Positions 59,918 through 64,000 of a DNA stretch of 64,000 nt are shown in pieces. A program made the translations under genes and the position numbers. Source of the DNA: Sphingobacteriales bacterium (GTDB lineage: Bacteria; Bacteroidota; Bacteroidia; Chitinophagales; Chitinophagaceae); NCBI GenBank assembly GCA_012270485.1, contig JAAXIF010000035.1:1-64000 (forward strand). Reading direction: 5' to 3'. A model generated the notes under the pieces. That model saw only the letters and a list, made by a program, of their open reading frames with translations, was not told the DNA's origin and searched no databases. The first letter of the stretch is position 1, and every line of letters begins with the position of its first letter.

Positions 59918-61279
59918 ATGAAGAAACTTCTTTTTTCCCTGATAGCCAGTTGTTTGGTATTCGCAGCGTTCGCCCAGACCGCTCCGAATAGCTATAAAAA
60001 AAGACCCTCATTAGGGATTAGTTTTGTTTTGAAAGACATGTACACTTCTGATGCTATCAGTAGAACTTCATTGTCATCTGTTATTTCTAATAAACAATGG
60101 ACTCCATTTAACAGAATGGATCCGGGATTGAATATTCAATATTTCCAGGGATTGACCGAGTACGTTGATTTTCAAGCAACCCTTTCCGGATCATTCGTAA
60201 GATATCCTTTTTACCGTAGAGCAGGAGTTGCACAATCTACCAACAGTAAGTTTCTTCTTGAAATAGACGCAGCTGCAAACATCAAATTATTGACAGATAA
60301 GTATACAGTAGTGCCTTACTTAAGTTTTGGTCTGGGTGCTTCTATGTATACCGGTACCTATTTTGCAGCCTATGCACCTGCGGGTATGGGATTGCAATTC
60401 AATTTGGGTCAGGAGACTTTTCTCCATACACAATTCGTTCATAGATCAGCTATTTCCAATTTAGCAGTTAATAATTTGGCTTACTCAATCGGATTGACTT
60501 CTCCATTGACCGATAAAAAGGAGCCCGTGAAAGTAACTCCTCCGCCACCTCCACCAGTAGTTGAGAAGGACACAGATGGTGATGGTATACTCGATAGTAA
60601 GGATAAATGTCCTACTGTTGCCGGTGTTGCCAAATACGATGGTTGTCCTGTTCCCGATACAGATGGTGATGGTATCAATGACGACAATGATAAATGTCCT
60701 ACCGTAAAAGGTTTGGCTAAATATGACGGTTGTCCAATACCCGATACAGACAAGGACGGTATCAATGATGAAGAAGATAAGTGTCCAACAGTTGCCGGTG
60801 TTGCTCGTTATCAAGGTTGTCCTGTGCCGGATACAGATAAAGATGGGATCAATGATGAAGAAGATAAATGCCCAACTGTACCTGGTGTAAGAGAAAACAA
60901 TGGTTGTCCTGCCATTAAAGAAGAAGTTGTAAAGAAAGTAACAGCTAGTGCAAAGAATGTATTCTTTGTTACCGGTAGTGCAAAATTGCAGACAAAATCA
61001 TTCAAGTCTTTGGATGAAGTGGTTGCTATTTTAAAAGAAGATGCTGCTTTAAAATTAGACATCGAAGGTCATACAGATAATACCGGAACTGATAAAGTGA
61101 ATATTCCATTAAGTCAGAACCGTGCTAAATCAGTTTATGATTACATTGTTAGTAAAGGCATTGACGCTTCAAGACTTAGTTCAGAAGGATATGGTTCATC
61201 TAAGCCTGTTGCTGATAATAAAACAGCTGCCGGTCGTACTTTGAACAGAAGAGTTGAAATGAAGCTCAAATATTATTAA
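59918..61279 (+). CDS. OmpA-family outer-membrane protein with TSP3 repeats
   Basis: A 453-residue protein that ties the outer membrane to peptidoglycan. A signal peptide (residues 1-19, ending AAFAQ) precedes an N-terminal beta-barrel (about 25-190), a proline hinge (VTPPPPPPV) and four calcium-binding thrombospondin type-3 repeats (about 218-332, DTDGDGILD and DTDKDGINDEEDKCP). The C-terminal OmpA domain (about 345-450) has LDIEGHTDNTGTD and NRAKSVYDYIVSKGID, with the Asp and Arg that contact diaminopimelate. It is monocistronic with a strong promoter-like element and terminator. Confidence 0.94.
   Translation: MKKLLFSLIASCLVFAAFAQTAPNSYKKRPSLGISFVLKDMYTSDAISRTSLSSVISNKQWTPFNRMDPGLNIQYFQGLTEYVDFQATLSGSFVRYPFYRRAGVAQSTNSKFLLEIDAAANIKLLTDKYTVVPYLSFGLGASMYTGTYFAAYAPAGMGLQFNLGQETFLHTQFVHRSAISNLAVNNLAYSIGLTSPLTDKKEPVKVTPPPPPPVVEKDTDGDGILDSKDKCPTVAGVAKYDGCPVPDTDGDGINDDNDKCPTVKGLAKYDGCPIPDTDKDGINDEEDKCPTVAGVARYQGCPVPDTDKDGINDEEDKCPTVPGVRENNGCPAIKEEVVKKVTASAKNVFFVTGSAKLQTKSFKSLDEVVAILKEDAALKLDIEGHTDNTGTDKVNIPLSQNRAKSVYDYIVSKGIDASRLSSEGYGSSKPVADNKTAAGRTLNRRVEMKLKYY
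60569..60912 (+). repeat. Four in-gene TSP3 repeat units
   Basis: Four tandem units of about 29 codons, each with a D-x-D-x-D-G calcium loop and DKCPTV, inside the OmpA-like gene. The DNA of units 3 and 4 is nearly identical in places, so the copy number could vary by recombination. Confidence 0.8.
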
Positions 61280-61324
61280 GAAGTGACAAGAATGAAGTTG
61301 CAAGGAACAAGTAAATGTTTCTAG

Positions 61325-61358
61325 AGAAAAAGCTCCGAACATGTTCGGAGCTTTTTCT
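61325..61358 (+). terminator. Palindromic terminator of the OmpA-like gene
   Basis: A 34-bp perfect palindrome (GAAAAAGCTCCGAAC with its complement, centre CATG) ending in five T. It lies between the OmpA-like and convergent murB genes and can act in both directions. Confidence 0.9.
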
Positions 61359-61393
61359 TTAGTGTGATGATGAAGAGCGTGAATCTTAAAGAA

Positions 61394-62431
61394 CTAAACA
61401 ATATTGACTTCTCTCTCTAAGTGAATGCCAAATTTTTCAAAAACAGATTGCATGATATCTGTGGATAGTTTGAAAACATCAGCGCCTGTTGCATGACCAT
61501 AATTCACCAATACCAAAGGTTGTTTTTCATGACATCCTACATCTCCTTTTCGAAATCCTTTCCAACCACATTGTTCTATTAACCAGGCTGCAGCAATTTT
61601 TACTTTCTGTTCGCTCACTGCATGACCCACTATCAGTGGAAATTTTTCTTCCAAGGTTTTAAATCTATTTAGGGATATGATAGGATTTTTAAAGAAACTT
61701 CCGGCATTGCCTAATGTATCCGGGTCAGGCAATTTTGATTGTCTGATACGAATAACGGCATCCGAAACTGCTTTGATATTTAATTCTTTGATCTGCATTT
61801 TCTCCAGCTCTTGATTGATTGCTCCGTATGAAGTATGAAATTCAGGTACTTTTTTCAATCGATAGGTAACACTGGTAATGATAAATCGGTTACGATATTT
61901 CTCTTTGAATACACTTTCCCGATAACCAAATTCACAGTCTTTGAGATAAAAGATCTCTTTATGCTTTTCATTGATATGCCAGGCTTCTAATGAGTGAAAA
62001 ACATCCTTAATCTCAACGCCATATGCCCCTATATTTTGCATAGGAGAAGCACCCACACTGCCGGGTATTAAACTCAGGTTCTCTAAACCGGCATACCCTT
62101 TTTCAATACAATACATCACAAACTGATGCCAGTTTTCACCGGCCATGGCTTTTACGTAGAAGTAATCCTTATCCTCATCAATCAATTCAAATCCCTTGAG
62201 GTCATTCTTCAGCACCAAGCCATCCACATCTCTGGTAAATAGAATATTGCTTCCCCCGCCCAATATGAGTAATGGCATGTATGGAAGTTCATTATAGTGC
62301 TCCAGCATTTCTAAAAGCGCTTCCATGCTGTTGAATGATGCGAATAAACGAGCATGAACATCTATCCCAAAACTATTAAAAGCCTTGAGTGATCGATCAG
62401 GTGTAAACAATGTTCCATGATACATAAGCAT
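61394..62431 (-). CDS. murB: UDP-N-acetylenolpyruvoylglucosamine reductase
   Basis: Reduces UDP-GlcNAc-enolpyruvate to UDP-MurNAc for peptidoglycan. The FAD-binding segments are LLILGGGSNILFT, LSLIPGSVGASPMQNIGAYG and FGYRESVFKEKYRNRF; the catalytic Ser lies in NAGSFFKNP and the Glu near the C-terminus in LEREVNIV. The extra loop makes it a type I enzyme, as in E. coli (345 residues). The PriA gene ends 13 bases upstream on the same strand, so both may share a transcript. Confidence 0.95.
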   Translation of the reverse strand: MLMYHGTLFTPDRSLKAFNSFGIDVHARLFASFNSMEALLEMLEHYNELPYMPLLILGGGSNILFTRDVDGLVLKNDLKGFELIDEDKDYFYVKAMAGENWHQFVMYCIEKGYAGLENLSLIPGSVGASPMQNIGAYGVEIKDVFHSLEAWHINEKHKEIFYLKDCEFGYRESVFKEKYRNRFIITSVTYRLKKVPEFHTSYGAINQELEKMQIKELNIKAVSDAVIRIRQSKLPDPDTLGNAGSFFKNPIISLNRFKTLEEKFPLIVGHAVSEQKVKIAAAWLIEQCGWKGFRKGDVGCHEKQPLVLVNYGHATGADVFKLSTDIMQSVFEKFGIHLEREVNIV

Positions 62432-62443
62432 TACTTTTCCTAG

Positions 62444-64000
62444 CTATAATGGATCTACATTCAAGACGACCCTTACCGCTTTATACCTTTTATTCGATTG
62501 TATGATGACGATCTGCTGCATGATCTCACGCTTACACTGCTGGATCTTTTGTACATCTTTGGGTAATTTAATCAACACTTCCCAAAGATATTGGTTTCTA
62601 ATTCTATCCACTACGGGTTGAGCCGGTCCGCTCATTTCCTTTAAAAAGCTGCCGGCCATTCCTTGTATCAGTATATGTGCAGCTTCTTCTGCCAGCTGTT
62701 TCTCTTTGTGCTTGAATGTAAGTTGAATCAATCTGCTGAAGGGCGGATATCCGAATTGTTTCCTATTCTCTATTTCATACTGATACAAAGCTTCATACTG
62801 ATGTTGTTGCACGAATGCCAGTACAGGATGACGCGTATTGCTTACCTGTATCAATACTTTACCCAATTGATCTTTTCTGCCGGCTCTACCACTCACTTGT
62901 TCCATTAACTGATAGGCTTTTTCATTGACCCTGAAATCTGTGAATCCCAATATCCCATCTGCATCAATAATACCTACAAGATTTACATGGTCAAAGTCTA
63001 AACCTTTCACCACCATTTGTGTACCCACTAATATATCCAGTCTTTGTTGTTCAAACAGTTTGATCAGTGCATCATGATCATGTTTTCCTCTTACACTGTC
63101 ATAATCCATTCTAGCAATTCTGGCATCAGGGAAAAACTCGTTTAATAGTTCTTCTATCTGTTCTGTACCAAAATTTTTCTGTGTGAAGTCATGACTTCCA
63201 CAAGCCGCACAGGTTTGTATGACCAGATAATGGGTTCCACAGTAATGGCAGGTGAGTTTATTCTGAAATTTATGATAGGTGAGTGTTACATCACAGTTCT
63301 TGCACTGGGGAATCCAGCCACAGGTATTGCAAATCTGATAAGGAGCATATCCTCTACGATTTTGAAAAAGAATGACCTGTTTTTGTTGGTCAAGCGATTG
63401 GCGAATAGCTTCCAAAAGTGGCTCTGTAAATGCAACTTTAGCTTTTTTTTGCTGAAATTTTTTAACATCGATCAATGTGATATCTGGTAATTGTGCATCT
63501 CCAAAACGTTCTGTCAATTGTACAAGTCCGTATTTGTTTTGCAGACAGTTGAAATAACTTTCTACAGAAGGTGTAGCACTCCCCAATAAAACTTTGGCTT
63601 GAAACAGATGGGCATAATAGATGGCAGCATCTCTCGCATGATAACGAGGTGCAGGGTCTTGCTGTTTATAGGAACCATCATGCTCTTCATCTGCAATGAT
63701 CAAGGAAAGATTTTTGAACGGCAGGAACAGTGAAGATCTTGCGCCAAGCACAATTTTGATCTCTCTATTTTTTACTTTATTCCAGATTTCAACCCGTTCA
63801 TTCGCATTGAATTTGGAATGATAAATAGCGATATATCCCCCAAAGTATTCCTGTAATCTTCTGATGATCTGCGCAGTCAAAGCAATTTCCGGCAACATAT
63901 ATAAAACCTGTTTGCCTTCTTTGATTTTTTCTTCGATAAGCTTTGTGTAAATCTGTGTTTTACCACTCGCGGTAACGCCATGTAATAAACAAACAGATTT
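62444..64000 (-). CDS. priA: Primosomal helicase PriA (5' part outside the window)
   Basis: Restarts stalled replication forks by loading the replicative helicase. The visible frame runs from the window's right edge, beginning with HGVTASGKTQIYTKLI (Walker A) and VLYMLPEIALTAQ, then DEEHDGSYKQQ (DEEH box) and LLGSATPSVES. The zinc-binding cysteines are visible (CNTCGWIPQCKNC, CHYCGTHYL, CAACGSH). Helicase motifs such as ILVGTQMVVKGLDFD and QVSGRAGRKD follow. The N-terminal DNA-binding region lies past 64000. An internal ATG (63898) is not the real start. Confidence 0.95.
   Translation of the reverse strand, partial: KSVCLLHGVTASGKTQIYTKLIEEKIKEGKQVLYMLPEIALTAQIIRRLQEYFGGYIAIYHSKFNANERVEIWNKVKNREIKIVLGARSSLFLPFKNLSLIIADEEHDGSYKQQDPAPRYHARDAAIYYAHLFQAKVLLGSATPSVESYFNCLQNKYGLVQLTERFGDAQLPDITLIDVKKFQQKKAKVAFTEPLLEAIRQSLDQQKQVILFQNRRGYAPYQICNTCGWIPQCKNCDVTLTYHKFQNKLTCHYCGTHYLVIQTCAACGSHDFTQKNFGTEQIEELLNEFFPDARIARMDYDSVRGKHDHDALIKLFEQQRLDILVGTQMVVKGLDFDHVNLVGIIDADGILGFTDFRVNEKAYQLMEQVSGRAGRKDQLGKVLIQVSNTRHPVLAFVQQHQYEALYQYEIENRKQFGYPPFSRLIQLTFKHKEKQLAEEAAHILIQGMAGSFLKEMSGPAQPVVDRIRNQYLWEVLIKLPKDVQKIQQCKREIMQQIVIIQSNKRYKAVRVVLNVDPL

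Overview
The window looks like a chromosomal segment of a Bacteroidota member, most likely a Chitinophagaceae-type bacterium. I infer this from the gene families (SusC-like outer-membrane barrel, DUF2723/TMEM260-like membrane protein, SprB-type repeat, UpxY-type antiterminator, OmpA with TSP3 repeats, DAHP synthase fused to chorismate mutase), from repeated -7 boxes of the Bacteroidota form TAnnTTTG, and from the low-to-moderate GC. No plasmid or phage backbone is visible. About 56 protein genes, one tRNA-His and many hairpin terminators are supported.

Layout. 0-6.5 kb: outer-membrane barrel receptor, DUF445 protein, tRNA-His, Prc/CtpA protease and an orphan UpxY/NusG-like antiterminator. 6.5-10.15 kb: an AT-rich accessory island with a truncated Bro antirepressor, two copies of a 61-bp hairpin repeat, an 11-bp phased degenerate repeat, dinD and two unrecognised genes. 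10.15-22.9 kb: mtaB, a large TMEM260-like membrane protein, a VWA/MoxR-type ATPase pair, cysteine desulfurase, glmM and a methyltransferase. 23.4-31.4 kb: PAP2 phosphatase, ArnT-like transferase and CNNM transporter (coupled), then DUF6702, HupE-like protein, M1 peptidase and esterase. 31.4-46.5 kb: SprB-repeat cytochrome lipoprotein, an ECF sigma module with a membrane-plus-barrel partner, sortilin-like protein, GH13, bioB, rluD-like, lipB, a PLP deaminase-like enzyme and a nucleotidyltransferase. 46.6-48.7 kb: a second ECF sigma module whose partner is a membrane-anchored serine protease, divergent from a tiny lipoprotein. 48.65-49.18 kb: a palindrome-rich gene-free stretch ending in a leader peptide and attenuator. 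49.2-58.4 kb: an aromatic amino-acid cluster (pheA, aminotransferase, tyrA, then a DEAD-box helicase, then DAHPS-CM, aroB, aroA, aroC). 58.4-64 kb: DUF952, thiamine-binding-like protein, RlpA-like protein, OmpA, murB and the start-truncated priA.

The strongest new observation is a 29-codon leader ORF (49025-49114) with ten consecutive aromatic codons (WFYFFFYYFF), followed by an intrinsic terminator directly before pheA. This is a classical ribosome-mediated attenuation arrangement for the Phe/Tyr operon, starting from a Bacteroidota-type promoter that may give a leaderless mRNA. Other points of interest are the sigma factor/anti-sigma-protease fusion, a family of intergenic hairpins built from reiterated 7-8-base words, a 42-bp perfect palindrome, a possible pseudoknotted small RNA, and several genes whose -7 box lies 4-6 bases before the start codon.
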